64,000 bases of DNA from Rhizobium leguminosarum (lineage in GTDB: Bacteria > Pseudomonadota > Alphaproteobacteria > Rhizobiales > Rhizobiaceae): assembly GCF_001652265.1 (NCBI RefSeq), contig NZ_LWBS01000220.1, forward strand, positions 1-64,000, read 5' to 3'. Both the position numbers and the translations under genes were made by a program. Numbering within the stretch: the first letter of the stretch is position 1; each line of letters starts with the position of its first letter. Positions 9,903-19,378 of the stretch are shown piece after piece. The notes beneath the pieces were generated by a model, which had not been told where the DNA came from, searched no databases, and saw only the letters and a program-made list of their open reading frames with translations.

Positions 9903-11771
9903 TTAGCCGTTGTCCTGAGCCAGAATGATCTCCAGGAAGGCATCGCCGTAACGCTCGAGCTTCGCCTGCCCGACGCCTGATATGGCGAGCAATTCCTTGC
10001 GGCTTCGTGGCTTCTCGGTGGCGAAGGCGATCAGCGTCGTATCGGGAAAGACGACATAGGGCGGCACGCCGAGCGATTTCGCGATCGCCATGCGCTCGGC
10101 CCGCAGCGCCTCGAAGAGACTGCCGTCTGCGCCTGATAGTCCCGATTTGCGCTCGCTGCGCTCCGCCTTCTTCGTGCGCCGTTCCGAGGCCGGCCGGTCC
10201 TTGCGGAAGAACACCTGCCGCTCGTGCTTGAAGACAGCGCGCGCCTCCGGCTCCAGCTTCAGCGCCCCAAAGGCCTCGTGGTCGACGCGGATCAGCCCCA
10301 TGGCGAGCAACTGGCGGAAGACCGACTGCCAGACGCGCGCCGGAATATCCTTGCCGGCGCCGAAGACCGGCATTTCGGCATGGCCGAAACGCTCGGTCTT
10401 TTCGTTGACGTTGCCGAGGAGCACGTCGACGACATGGCCAGCGCCGAAACGCTCGCCGGTGCGATAGATGGCGGCCAGCGCCTTGATCGCCGCCTCCGTG
10501 CCCTCCCAGGTCTCGACCGGCTTCAGGCAGGTGTCGCAATTGCCGCAATGGCCGGCATGCGCCTCGCCGAAATGGGCAAGGATGGCCTGACGGCGGCAGG
10601 AGGCGGTCTCGCAGATCGCCAGCAATGCGTTGAGCTTGGCGCGTTCGACCCGCTTGATCTCGGCGGCAGCACTGCCCTCGTCGATCATCCGTCCGCGCTG
10701 GATGACGTCGGCCATGCCATAGGCCATCCAGACCTCGGACGGGAGGCCGTCGCGGCCGGCGCGCCCTGTCTCTTGATAATAGGCTTCTACCGAACCCGGC
10801 AGATCGAGATGGGCGACATAACGCACGTTCGGCTTGTCGATGCCCATGCCGAAGGCGACGGTGGCGACCAGGCAAAGGTTCTCTTCTTTCAGGAAGGCAT
10901 CCTGGTTGGCGTCACGAACTGCCCTGTCCATGCCGGCATGATAGGCACGCGCGCGAATGCCCTGCCCGTTCAACCATTCGGCCGTATCCTCGACCTTGGC
11001 GCGCGACAGGCAATAGACGATGCCGCTGTCGCCCTTGTGGCCGGACAGGAACCGCAGCAGCTGCTGGCGCGGCTGGTCGCGCTCGACGATCTCGTAGGCG
11101 ATGTTCGGTCGGTCGAAGCTGGTGGTGAAGATCTCGGCAGCATCGAGCCCCAGCCGCTCGATGATGTCGTCGCGTGTGTGCGGATCAGCCGTCGCCGTCA
11201 GCGCCACTCTGGGCACACCCGGATATTGCTCGCCGAGCCGGCCGAGCGCGCGATATTCCGGCCGGAAGTCATGGCCCCATTGCGAGACGCAGTGGGCCTC
11301 GTCGATGGCAAACAGCGCGATCTTCTCGTTGGCGATCAGCTCGCGGAAACCATCGGTCAAAATGCGCTCGGGCGTTACGTAGAGAAGGTCGAGCTGGCCC
11401 GCCGAAAGCGCGCGGCGAACCTCGACGAACTCCTCGCGCGACAGCGAGGAGTTGAGCGCGGCTGCCCGGATGCCGAGCTGCTTCATCGCCTCGACCTGAT
11501 CGCGCATCAGCGCAATCAGTGGCGAAACCACGATGCCGACGCCATCGCGGCAGAGCGCTGGGATCTGGAAGCACAGCGACTTGCCGGCGCCTGTGGGAAA
11601 GAGCACGACCGCGTCACCGCCGGAAACCACATGCTCGACCACCTGCTGCTGCTTGCCGCGGAAGGAGGAATAGCCATAGACCTGCTTGAGGATATCGAGC
11701 GGCGAACGGCCGGCGGAAAACAGCGCGCCGGAAGCGGAAAAACCCGGTTCATTCCGTTCAGTCAGCGACAT
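9903..11771 (-). CDS. recQ: ATP-dependent DNA helicase RecQ
   Basis: A 622-aa superfamily 2 helicase that unwinds DNA 3' to 5' in recombination and fork repair. Motifs run in order: Walker [14 protein letters not shown] (about residue 62), DEAH box [20 protein letters not shown], motif VI with [11 protein letters not shown], the RecQ zinc site with four Cys (CETASCRR to CGNCDTC, about residues 385-415) and a winged-helix RQC region. An HRDC domain closes the C-terminus ([20 protein letters not shown] onwards). The start codon overlaps the dnaG stop as TGATG, so the two genes are translationally coupled. That overlap also fixes the start. Confidence 0.97.
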   Translation of the reverse strand: MSLTERNEPGFSASGALFSAGRSPLDILKQVYGYSSFRGKQQQVVEHVVSGGDAVVLFPTGAGKSLCFQIPALCRDGVGIVVSPLIALMRDQVEAMKQLGIRAAALNSSLSREEFVEVRRALSAGQLDLLYVTPERILTDGFRELIANEKIALFAIDEAHCVSQWGHDFRPEYRALGRLGEQYPGVPRVALTATADPHTRDDIIERLGLDAAEIFTTSFDRPNIAYEIVERDQPRQQLLRFLSGHKGDSGIVYCLSRAKVEDTAEWLNGQGIRARAYHAGMDRAVRDANQDAFLKEENLCLVATVAFGMGIDKPNVRYVAHLDLPGSVEAYYQETGRAGRDGLPSEVWMAYGMADVIQRGRMIDEGSAAAEIKRVERAKLNALLAICETASCRRQAILAHFGEAHAGHCGNCDTCLKPVETWEGTEAAIKALAAIYRTGERFGAGHVVDVLLGNVNEKTERFGHAEMPVFGAGKDIPARVWQSVFRQLLAMGLIRVDHEAFGALKLEPEARAVFKHERQVFFRKDRPASERRTKKAERSERKSGLSGADGSLFEALRAERMAIAKSLGVPPYVVFPDTTLIAFATEKPRSRKELLAISGVGQAKLERYGDAFLEIILAQDNG

Positions 11772-13780
11772 CAGTGGTTCGCCGCCCCTTTAACGCGGCC
11801 GGAAAGCACGCCGAAGCCGTCGATGATTGCCTCCTGGTTCTCAAGGCGCACCCCTTCGAAATGCACTTCCTGCTGCGCCCGCATCAACTGAACGATCGCC
11901 TCGCCGTCGCCGGCTTCGGTCGCCAGCGCGATCTCGCGCTCGAGCTCGATCTTCTGCCGGCGCAGCGCCTTCGCCCGCTTGTGGGAGGCCAGCGCCTGAC
12001 GGTATCCCTCACGCGCATCTTCCATCGCCGCCTCCTCGGTCGCGATCCACAGCCGGGCATTGCGCACCTGCTGGTCAAGGCTCTTGATAAGCGGGCCGAA
12101 GCCTTCGAATTCCAGCCTTTCGGTCAGATATTCGCGCGTCAGATGCGGGCCGGCGACGGCCGCAGCTGCCCCCAGCATCGCCGACCAGAGCCGCTGCAGC
12201 TCGCGGCTGTCATATTCGATCGCGGCGATCTCGTCATAATCGTCGATCATCAGCGAGGGGTGATTGACGACGGTCAGCGCCAGCACGCATTCCCGCAGCG
12301 CCGTATTGTTCTGGTGGCCGCGCACCGGGCCTGACCGGGCGAGCCTTTCGGAAATGACGCTCGGGCTTTTCGGCCCTGCCTTGCCGGCATTGTCGCGGCC
12401 CGTACGGTAATTGCCATTGCCGTTGAAGCCGCCGCGGCGATCGCCATTGTTGCGGTTCTGGAACTGCGGCTGGAAGAAGGCGTTCAGCCGGTCGCGAATA
12501 TCCTGCTGGTAGTGACGGCGCACGTTCTCGTCGGCGATGACCGCGACCAGTTGCTTCAGTCGCGCCTCCAGTTCGGCGCGCGCCTCGGGCGTGTCGAACT
12601 TGCCGGTGCTGATCTCCCGGCTCCAAAGCATCTCGGAGAGCGGCTTTGCCTGGCTCATCACCTTGTCGAACGGCGCGCGCCCGTCATCGCGCACGAGATC
12701 GTCCGGATCCTTGCCGTCGGGCAGAAGCGCGAAGCGAACAGAACGGCCGGGCTTGAGATGCGGCAGCGCCAATTCGGCGGCGCGATTGGCGGCGCGGATA
12801 CCGGCGCCGTCGCCGGCGAAGCAGAGCACCGGTTGCGGCACCATCTTCCAAAGCAGCTCGAGCTGGTTTTCGGTGAGCGCTGTGCCGAGCGGCGCAACGG
12901 CATTCTCGATGCCCGCCTGATGCAGCGCGATCACGTCCATATAGCCTTCGACGGCGATGATGGTGCCGGTCGCATTGTCGTCCTGAGGATCGCCGCGGCC
13001 CGGCCCCTGGATCGCCCGCCGCGCGCGGGCGAAATTGTAAAGGACATTGCCCTTGTGGAAGAGTTCCGTCTCGTTGGAGTTCAGATATTTCGCCGGCGCA
13101 TCGGCAGCCATGGCACGGCCGCCGAAGGCGATCACCTTTTCCCGCGACGAAAGGATCGGGAACATGATGCGGTCGCGAAAACGATCGTAGGAAACCGGCA
13201 CGTTTTCATGGACGACCAGGCCGCAGGCCTCGATCTGCTCCTTGGAGACACCCTTGCCGGCGAGGAATTCCTTGAGCGCATTGCGGCTGTCGGGCGCAAA
13301 GCCGAGACGGAAGGTCTCGATGGTGCGCCCCGTCAATCCGCGGTCGCGCAGATAGGCGCGCGCCCTTGCCCCATTCGCCGTCTGCAACTGATCCTGGAAA
13401 AATTGTGTCGCCATTTCCATGACGTCGATCAGCGAGCCGCGCTCCTTCTCGCGCTTCTCCATCACAGGATCGGCAAGCGGCATCGGCACGCCGGCCATAT
13501 CGGCGATCTGCTGCACCGCCTCGGGAAAACTCAGGCCCTCCAGCTCGGTGAGAAAGCGGAAATGGTCACCGGTGACGCCGCAGCCGAAGCAGTGATAACG
13601 GCCCTTTCGGTCCTCGCAGTGGAAGCTCGGCGATTTCTCGCCGTGGAACGGGCAGCAGGCCCAGTAATCGCCGCGCGACACATTGGTCTTGCGCTTGTCC
13701 CAGCTCACGCGGCGCGCAATCACGTTCGAAATCGGAACGCGGTCGCGAATATCATCGAGAAAGGTGTTGGAAAAGCGCAT
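11771..13780 (-). CDS. dnaG: DNA primase
   Basis: A 669-aa primase that makes RNA primers for replication. The N-terminal zinc-binding domain is intact ([20 protein letters not shown] then HCFGCG). The catalytic core has the [10 protein letters not shown] motif, [16 protein letters not shown], and the TOPRIM glutamate in [15 protein letters not shown]. The TOPRIM acidic pair reads [12 protein letters not shown], so the first Asp of the usual DGD is Ala (residue 322, codon 12815-12817), while the later DGKDPDDLV motif is normal. A low-complexity Asn/Gly/Arg linker (about residues 435-465) joins the C-terminal DnaB-interaction domain. It is followed directly by recQ through a TGATG overlap. Confidence 0.97.
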   Translation of the reverse strand: MRFSNTFLDDIRDRVPISNVIARRVSWDKRKTNVSRGDYWACCPFHGEKSPSFHCEDRKGRYHCFGCGVTGDHFRFLTELEGLSFPEAVQQIADMAGVPMPLADPVMEKREKERGSLIDVMEMATQFFQDQLQTANGARARAYLRDRGLTGRTIETFRLGFAPDSRNALKEFLAGKGVSKEQIEACGLVVHENVPVSYDRFRDRIMFPILSSREKVIAFGGRAMAADAPAKYLNSNETELFHKGNVLYNFARARRAIQGPGRGDPQDDNATGTIIAVEGYMDVIALHQAGIENAVAPLGTALTENQLELLWKMVPQPVLCFAGDGAGIRAANRAAELALPHLKPGRSVRFALLPDGKDPDDLVRDDGRAPFDKVMSQAKPLSEMLWSREISTGKFDTPEARAELEARLKQLVAVIADENVRRHYQQDIRDRLNAFFQPQFQNRNNGDRRGGFNGNGNYRTGRDNAGKAGPKSPSVISERLARSGPVRGHQNNTALRECVLALTVVNHPSLMIDDYDEIAAIEYDSRELQRLWSAMLGAAAAVAGPHLTREYLTERLEFEGFGPLIKSLDQQVRNARLWIATEEAAMEDAREGYRQALASHKRAKALRRQKIELEREIALATEAGDGEAIVQLMRAQQEVHFEGVRLENQEAIIDGFGVLSGRVKGAANH

Positions 13781-14411
13781 CGATACCTCTTAGCCAGCCT
13801 CCATATAAGCTGCTTTGCAGCTCCATGCCACGAAACTTGTCATGAAAACCCGCTATTCACAGGCTATGTGGCGGTCATCGGCGGCTCCGGTTATCCAATC
13901 AACAATGCGTTATCGCCCCCCTGCGACAGGGTGCGACATTATTGTCCCTTCAGAGCCGGAATCCCGCCATCAGAAAAGCCTCAGCAAGGGCGGCGGCATC
14001 CAACAGAGATTAGAAAAAATATTTTGGAAACAATGGATTATTCCTCAGGTGATTGCGCCTCATCATCCTCTGCGCCACTTCCAGAAAGTCCACTTTGGCG
14101 TCTCCCAAACCGCCGATTCCGGCAATTATTATTTTTTTGTAATTTGAATAAGCCGCCGCACCGCAATAGGTTCGATCTCAACAAAGCGATCCCCGAGCGA
14201 AGCACCATCCCTACCCCCGGCGCCGCTTCGCAAGGGTGCCTTTGCAAATACCCTCTGGCTTGGGCTTCTGCCCTGCGTGCCGGCGGACGCAAAGAGCAAG
14301 AAGGCAGGAGCGCCCCCAGCTCCTGCCTTCTTAAATTTTGTGCTCTCTTGCGACGACTCTCCTTTTGAAATTAACCGCTTATTGACAAAACCGTTGACAG
14401 GCGGCGCTCGC
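13781..14411. other. 631-bp intergenic region upstream of dnaG
   Basis: A divergent region between dnaG and the hypothetical gene at 14412. It is A/T-rich in parts (14010-14060, 14120-14155) and holds the very strong hairpin at 14298-14332. No known RNA family and no reading frame with coding character and a ribosome binding site was recognised. Promoters for dnaG and for the forward gene should lie here. Confidence 0.5.
14298..14332. terminator. 14-bp perfect hairpin, candidate terminator
   Basis: AAGAAGGCAGGAGC (14298-14311) and GCTCCTGCCTTCTT (14319-14332) pair perfectly around a 7-nt loop, followed on the plus strand by AAATTTTG. No annotated gene ends here, so it may terminate an unseen small RNA, or minus-strand read-through from yqeY. 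Confidence 0.5.
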
Positions 14412-15341
14412 ATGAACGATGGATGCGCCGAACTCCCTGGACCTCTCCAAATGGCCTTTACCGCGGAAAATCTTGCAGCAGACGACCGCTTCCTCGCGGC
14501 CATTCTGCATTGCGCCGATCAGATGCTCGCCATCTATCGCGAGAGCCCGCGCATCGCCTCGATCTTCGCCGCGCAACAGCGCTGGCTGATGGCTCATGCC
14601 GGCTTCGCGCTTCACTACGGCTATTCAGACGATGGGAGGAGCGGCGGCCTCTATTCCGGCCGATTCATCGATTTTGCGATCAGGAACAACATCGCCAGCC
14701 GCAACACGGCCGCTGCTTTCATGCAGGAAATGCTGGCCTATCGCTTCCTGCGACCGGTTCCCGGCCCCGATAAGCGCACACGTTACCTGGAGCCTACCGA
14801 AATCGCCGAGCAGCATTTCACCCGATGGCTCGTCACCCATATGATGATCCTCGACAGTCTCGACGGCGGTGAGCGCGCCAATAAGATCACCAGCGACCCC
14901 TCTGCGATGATGGCAGCGATCCAGCCGCTGATCGCAAGGGCGATCATCGGAAGTGAAGCGGTCCGCAATCCGGGGGTCACCTTCAACCTCTTCAACTGGG
15001 CGAATTCCGGCGGGCTGGTGATGGACTACCTGATCTCGCGCCTTCCCGAATTTCCAAGGACGGCCGATCGCGTCGTGCTCGGCCCTCTGTCGCTCAGGGA
15101 AATCCGCGAACAGTTTATGATCTCCAACACCCACCTGAAGCGCCTTCTGATGCAGGCAGCGACCATGGAGAGCATTGGCTGGACCGAAGCCTCCCGCAAG
15201 GGCGACTTCTGGCTGTCGGGCCACTTCATCCGCGAATATTGGAATTATCAGGCGGCGAAATTCGCCATCATCGATGCCGCCGCCGAAGTGGTGCTCGGGC
15301 CTGCGGTCCGTGACGAACCGCAGGCAAGACGCGTTATCTGA
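14412..15341 (+). CDS. hypothetical protein with a possible C-terminal winged helix
   Basis: A 309-aa soluble protein without signal peptide or membrane segments that I cannot place in a family. The N-terminal two thirds look helical. A C-terminal stretch (LSLREIREQFMISNTHLKRL at about 235-255, then aromatic-rich residues) has the spacing of a winged helix-turn-helix, so a DNA-binding role is possible. The ATG at 14412 is preceded by a weak GGCGG; an alternative ATG lies at 14451 and an upstream frame reaches 14277 across the hairpin, which makes that longer start unlikely. It converges on yqeY with 3 nt between stops. Confidence 0.65.
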   Translation: MNDGCAELPGPLQMAFTAENLAADDRFLAAILHCADQMLAIYRESPRIASIFAAQQRWLMAHAGFALHYGYSDDGRSGGLYSGRFIDFAIRNNIASRNTAAAFMQEMLAYRFLRPVPGPDKRTRYLEPTEIAEQHFTRWLVTHMMILDSLDGGERANKITSDPSAMMAAIQPLIARAIIGSEAVRNPGVTFNLFNWANSGGLVMDYLISRLPEFPRTADRVVLGPLSLREIREQFMISNTHLKRLLMQAATMESIGWTEASRKGDFWLSGHFIREYWNYQAAKFAIIDAAAEVVLGPAVRDEPQARRVI

Positions 15342-15344
15342 GGC

Positions 15345-15800
15345 TTATCCGTTCAACAGTTCCTTGACGGTGGCCGACGCCTTGGCGAAATCCATCTGGC
15401 CGGCATAACGCTCCTTGAGCGCCGCCATCACCTTGCCCATGTCCTTGGCGCCTGCGGCACCAGTCTCGGCGATGATCGCCGAGACGTTGGCGCGCACTTC
15501 GCTGTCCGAAAGCTGCTTCGGCATGAAATCCTGGATGACAATGATTTCGGCGCGCTCCTTGGCGGCAAGCTCCGGCCGGGAGTTCTCCTCGTAGATCTTG
15601 GCCGATTCGTCGCGCTGCTTCACCATCTTGGCGAGAATCTGCAGGATCTCGTCGTCGCTCGCCTGCTCCTTGCCGATGCCGCGATTGGCGATATCGCGGT
15701 CCTTCACCGCGGCCTGAATCAGCCGGACGGTGGAAAGCCGCTCCGCATTCTTGGCCTTCATCGCCTCTTTCAGCTGGGTGGCGAGTTGATCGCGCAGCAT
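15345..15800 (-). CDS. yqeY: GatB/YqeY domain protein
   Basis: A 151-aa protein matching the stand-alone YqeY family, related to the tRNA-binding tail domain of GatB. Typical features are the start MLRDQLATQLKEAMKAKN, the RLIQAAVKDRDIA segment, the QRDESAKIYEE helix, EIIVIQDFMPKQLSDSEV and the C-terminal GKVMAALKERYAGQMDF. The ATG at 15800 is chosen because AGGAG lies 8 nt upstream; a GTG three codons earlier is only 3 nt from it. The role is not settled; a link to transamidation or tRNA handling is inferred from the family. It is divergent from carA. Confidence 0.9.
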   Translation of the reverse strand: MLRDQLATQLKEAMKAKNAERLSTVRLIQAAVKDRDIANRGIGKEQASDDEILQILAKMVKQRDESAKIYEENSRPELAAKERAEIIVIQDFMPKQLSDSEVRANVSAIIAETGAAGAKDMGKVMAALKERYAGQMDFAKASATVKELLNG

Positions 15801-16073
15801 GGTCTTCACTCCTGTTTTGATGCCGCTTCATAAACCACGCTGATGCGGGGGATCAAATAAATTGCGCGGTCGGCGCGATAAAGCGCAGGAAAACGGCGGC
15901 AATCTCGGCTACAAAGATTGACGCTAAGCGATTGCGTGGCTATTTACCGCCACCTGCACCAAAATTCGTGATCAGGCCTGGAGCGCGCGGCATTGCCGCG
16001 TCCACACGCCTGCGAGATCAAAAGGCGGCGAGCCGCGGCAACGCGCGCACCGATCGCCGGAAACGGGATGAAG

Positions 16074-17279
16074 ATGACCGCGACAGCACCCTGGACAATC
16101 GAAAAGCCGACCGCCCTGCTCGTTCTTGCCGACGGCACGGTCATCGAAGGCAAGGGCATCGGCGCCACCGGCAAGGTGCCGGCCGAAGTGGTCTTCAACA
16201 CCGCGCTGACCGGCTATGAGGAGATCCTGACGGACCCTTCCTATCTCGGCCAGATCGTCACCTTCACCTTCCCGCATATCGGCAATATCGGCACCAACGA
16301 TGAAGACATCGAGGATCTGACGCCTGCCGCCCGCCATGGCGCCGTCGGCGTCATCTTCAAGGCCGACATCACGGAGCCCTCGAACTACCGCGCCGCCAAG
16401 CACCTCGACCAATGGCTGAAGGCCCGCGGCGTCATCGGTCTTTGCGGCATCGACACGCGCGCGCTGACCGCCTGGATCCGTGAAAACGGCGCTCCGAACG
16501 CGGTGATCGCCCACGACCCGAACGGCGTCTTCGACATCGAGACGCTGAAGGCCGAAGCCAAAGCCTGGAGCGGCCTCGAAGGTCTCGACCTTGCCAAGAT
16601 CGCCTCGTCCGGCCAGTCCTCGCAATGGGTCGAAACGCCGTGGGTGTGGAATGAAGGTTACGGTGAACTCAAGGCCACGGACGCGAAATACCACGTCGTC
16701 TGCCTGGATTACGGCGTCAAGCGCAACATCCTGCGCCTGTTTGCCGGCCTCGGCTGCAAGGTGACGGTCGTGCCGGCCGCAACGAGCGCCGAAGACGTGC
16801 TTGCCATGCAGCCGGACGGCATCTTCCTGTCGAACGGCCCGGGCGATCCGGCGGCAACCGGTGAATATGCCGTGCCTGTGATCAAGACGCTTGTTAAGAC
16901 CGATATCCCGGTCTTCGGCATCTGCCTCGGCCACCAGATGCTGGGCCTCGCACTCGGCGCGAAGACCGAGAAGATGCATCAGGGCCATCATGGTGCCAAC
17001 CACCCCGTCAAGGACCATACCACAGGCAAGGTCGAGATCGTCTCGATGAACCACGGCTTCGCGGTCGACTCGAAGTCGCTGCCGGATGGCGTTGAAGAGA
17101 CTCATATTTCGCTTTTCGACGGCACCAATTGCGGCCTGCGCGTCCTCGGCAAGCAGGTCTTCTCCGTCCAGCACCACCCGGAAGCCTCTCCCGGCCCGCA
17201 GGACAGCCACTATCTCTTCCGCCGCTTCGTCAACATGGTGCGCGAGAAGAAGGGCGAACCGGCGCTCGCCGAGCGCTGA
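16074..17279 (+). CDS. carA: carbamoyl-phosphate synthase small (glutaminase) subunit
   Basis: A 401-aa glutaminase subunit that supplies ammonia to CarB for carbamoyl phosphate, the precursor of arginine and pyrimidines. The N-terminal CPSase small-chain domain (ALLVLADGTVIEGKGIG to about residue 180) is followed by a class I glutamine amidotransferase domain. Its nucleophile is Cys284 in FGICLGHQML and its His/Glu pair lies in VQHHPEASPGP. The start follows the usual 401-aa rhizobial form (MTATAPWTIEK); an ATG two codons upstream at 16068 is equally possible. carB lies about 7.4 kb downstream with several unrelated genes between, so the two subunits are not in one operon. Confidence 0.97.
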   Translation: MTATAPWTIEKPTALLVLADGTVIEGKGIGATGKVPAEVVFNTALTGYEEILTDPSYLGQIVTFTFPHIGNIGTNDEDIEDLTPAARHGAVGVIFKADITEPSNYRAAKHLDQWLKARGVIGLCGIDTRALTAWIRENGAPNAVIAHDPNGVFDIETLKAEAKAWSGLEGLDLAKIASSGQSSQWVETPWVWNEGYGELKATDAKYHVVCLDYGVKRNILRLFAGLGCKVTVVPAATSAEDVLAMQPDGIFLSNGPGDPAATGEYAVPVIKTLVKTDIPVFGICLGHQMLGLALGAKTEKMHQGHHGANHPVKDHTTGKVEIVSMNHGFAVDSKSLPDGVEETHISLFDGTNCGLRVLGKQVFSVQHHPEASPGPQDSHYLFRRFVNMVREKKGEPALAER

Positions 17280-17315
17280 TTTCAAATAATGCCCATTTCC
17301 GAGGAAGGCCCGCTT

Positions 17316-17408
17316 ACAGCGTGCGCGTCTTTTCAGACGCGCACGCTGTAACACTTTGAATTGCTGCATAATTCCTTAAATCGATTCCGATTTGAGGAAT
17401 TATGCAGC
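17316..17408 (+). repeat. RIME-like palindromic repeat, complete two-palindrome copy (family A)
   Basis: This is the clearest copy. The first palindrome is a perfect 15-bp stem (17316-17330 with 17335-17349, loop TTTC). A spacer AACACTTTGAATT follows. The second palindrome has 14-bp arms GCTGCATAATTCCT (17363-17376) and AGGAATTATGCAGC (17395-17408), with a further inner AAATCG/CGATTT stem. It begins 37 nt after the carA stop and could stabilise or terminate that transcript. Confidence 0.85.
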
Positions 17409-17501
17409 GGCCGGGCCTTTTTCTTTATCCGCATATTGACCTCAGCTTAACTTGAGGAATTACAGATCTGCCTGCAAACATCTGATGCGGGAGTAAACCG
17501 G

Positions 17502-17822
17502 ATGAACGGCGTTTTCTACAGGATCGACAAATTCGCCGTGCCGCCCCCGGCGCGCGACGAGTTCCTGATGCACATGGTGTGCACACATACCTTGCTGCAG
17601 ACGCAGCAAGGCTTCACGCGTCACTCTGTCCTGGAGCAGGTCGCCGGACCCGGCGAATTCAATTTCGTGACGATCGCCGAGTGGGAAAATGCCGAGGCGT
17701 TCGAGCAATCGCAGGCAGCGGTCGCCGCCGCGCAGGCGACGGCGAACCTTAGTCCGCAGGAAATGTTCGAACGGCTCGACATCCGCGCCGATATCGCCGG
17801 CTACAAGCCGGTCGCAGCCTGA
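17502..17822 (+). CDS. antibiotic biosynthesis monooxygenase (ABM)-like protein
   Basis: A 106-aa protein with the dimeric alpha/beta-barrel pattern: an opening strand FYRIDKFAVPPPARDEF, a central Q-G-F-T-R-H-S-V-L strand, FNFVTIAEWENAEAFEQSQ, and a helix before the C-terminus. The family includes small-molecule monooxygenases and haem- or stress-related proteins, and the substrate cannot be told here. GGGAG lies upstream of the ATG. It converges on the MATE exporter gene with 10 nt between stops. Confidence 0.75.
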   Translation: MNGVFYRIDKFAVPPPARDEFLMHMVCTHTLLQTQQGFTRHSVLEQVAGPGEFNFVTIAEWENAEAFEQSQAAVAAAQATANLSPQEMFERLDIRADIAGYKPVAA

Positions 17823-17832
17823 TCAGGAGATA

Positions 17833-19236
17833 TCAGGCGCCGACCGTCATTCCTTCGCGGCGAAGAAGAAGGTAGAAGCGCGCGCAGAGCATGACGGCGG
17901 CAGCCGCCAGCCCGACGAGGAAGCCGAACCAGATGCCGATGCCGCCGAAACCCAGCGGGAAGGCAAAGGCCCAGGCGAGGAAAAAGCCGATCGGCCAGTA
18001 GGCGATCAACGCCATGACCATCGGCACGCGTGCGTCCTTGAGGCCGCGCAGCAATCCATTGGCAATCACCTGCAACCCGTCGACGAGCTGGAAAAGTCCG
18101 GCAACGACGATCAGCGGCCCGGCATAGGCAAGCACCTTAGGCGCCTCGGGCGAGTTGACGTCGAGGAACCAGCTGCCAAGGAATTGTGGCATGGTGGCAA
18201 AGAGCACGCTGCCCACCGCCGAAATGGCGCAGGCGAGGATGAGCACCGTGATCGAACCGCGCACCAGCCCCTGATAATCCCCCCGCCCGTGTGCGACACC
18301 GACGCGCACCGTGGCCGCCTGGCTGAGGCCGAGGGGGATCATGAAGGCAATCGAGGCCCATTGCAGGGCAATGCCGTGGGCGGCGAGCTCAATCGTGCCG
18401 ATATAGCCCATCAAGAGCGAAGCCACCGTGAACAGGCTGACCTCGGCAAGGATGGTGACACTGATCGGGAAACCGAGCCGGACGACCTCCAGCAGTGCAT
18501 GCCAGTCGGGCTTCCAAAACCGCACGAAGATCTCGTAGCGCCGCGTCTCTTCCCGCCGCTGCACGAAAGCCAGGATGAACAGGAAGCCGGCCGTCTGCAC
18601 GGCGACCGAAACGATCGCCGCACCTTCGAGCCCCATCGCCGGAAAGCCGAAATGGCCGAGCACGAGCATATAGGCGAAGATCGCATTCATCACCAGCGTA
18701 GCGATGGTGACGTTGAGGATGATGCCCGCCTTGCCGATGGCGCTGACCAGCGCACGCATGACATTGAAAAGCAGTGCCGGCAGCACGCCGAACTGGCCGA
18801 TCATGATGTAGCCGTGGGCGAGCTTGGCCACCTCGGGCTTCTGCTGTGCGAAGAGGAGGATCTGCTCCGACTTGAAGAAGGCCGGCTGCATGATGACCCA
18901 GTAGGCGATCACCACCCACAGGCCCATGCGCAGCGACCGGCGCACCGAGACGAGGTCGCCGCGGCCATAGGCCTGCGCCACCATCGGAATGACGGCGATG
19001 GCAAAGCCCGAGCCGAAGATCAGGATCGTGAACAGGAACTGTGCCGCAAGCACCATTGCCGCCAGATGCTCGGCGCCGAGGCGGCCGACGATCATCACAT
19101 CGGTGGTGTTGATGCCGAGCTGGGCAAGCTGCGCGCCGATCAGCGGAATGCCGAGCGCCAGCGTGGCACGGAAATGTGCGCCCCAACGATTATCGTTTGT
19201 CGGCGCAAGTCTGCGCGCGTCGATCGGCGTGTCCAT
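17833..19236 (-). CDS. MATE family efflux transporter (NorM-like)
   Basis: A 467-aa integral membrane protein with about 12 hydrophobic segments in two similar halves, as in MATE Na+ or H+ antiporters that export cationic drugs. The first half contains the family blocks LGIPLIGAQLAQLGINTTDV and MVAQAYGRGD; the second half has the matching LGFPISVTILAEVSLFTVAS and VRVGVAHGRGD. Length is normal for NorM/YdhE relatives. It is a minus-strand neighbour of the TetA-like exporter 143 nt upstream. Both may protect against plant or soil toxins, but the substrates are unknown. Confidence 0.92.
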   Translation of the reverse strand: MDTPIDARRLAPTNDNRWGAHFRATLALGIPLIGAQLAQLGINTTDVMIVGRLGAEHLAAMVLAAQFLFTILIFGSGFAIAVIPMVAQAYGRGDLVSVRRSLRMGLWVVIAYWVIMQPAFFKSEQILLFAQQKPEVAKLAHGYIMIGQFGVLPALLFNVMRALVSAIGKAGIILNVTIATLVMNAIFAYMLVLGHFGFPAMGLEGAAIVSVAVQTAGFLFILAFVQRREETRRYEIFVRFWKPDWHALLEVVRLGFPISVTILAEVSLFTVASLLMGYIGTIELAAHGIALQWASIAFMIPLGLSQAATVRVGVAHGRGDYQGLVRGSITVLILACAISAVGSVLFATMPQFLGSWFLDVNSPEAPKVLAYAGPLIVVAGLFQLVDGLQVIANGLLRGLKDARVPMVMALIAYWPIGFFLAWAFAFPLGFGGIGIWFGFLVGLAAAAVMLCARFYLLLRREGMTVGA

Positions 19237-19378
19237 GACACCAGTCCTGTGATTGAAATATGCGTCGCCGCAACTTGCGGCGAAATATCATCCGGGCTTA
19301 GACCAAAGCCCTGCAAAGAACTACCCCAAATGAGGCAGATGATGAAAAATTCATCATCACATCAGCGTTTCTGATCGA

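Noticed and set aside
10224..11891. 555-codon plus-strand frame opposite recQ
   Set aside because: Shadow of recQ in a GC-rich genome; no domain or start signal.
14165..14180. GGTTCGATC sequence resembling a tRNA T-loop
   Set aside because: No acceptor or anticodon stem can be drawn around it and no CCA end follows.
12512..14368. Long plus-strand open frame opposite dnaG
   Set aside because: Antisense to a well-conserved gene; the composition is that of a mirror frame and no ribosome binding site was seen.
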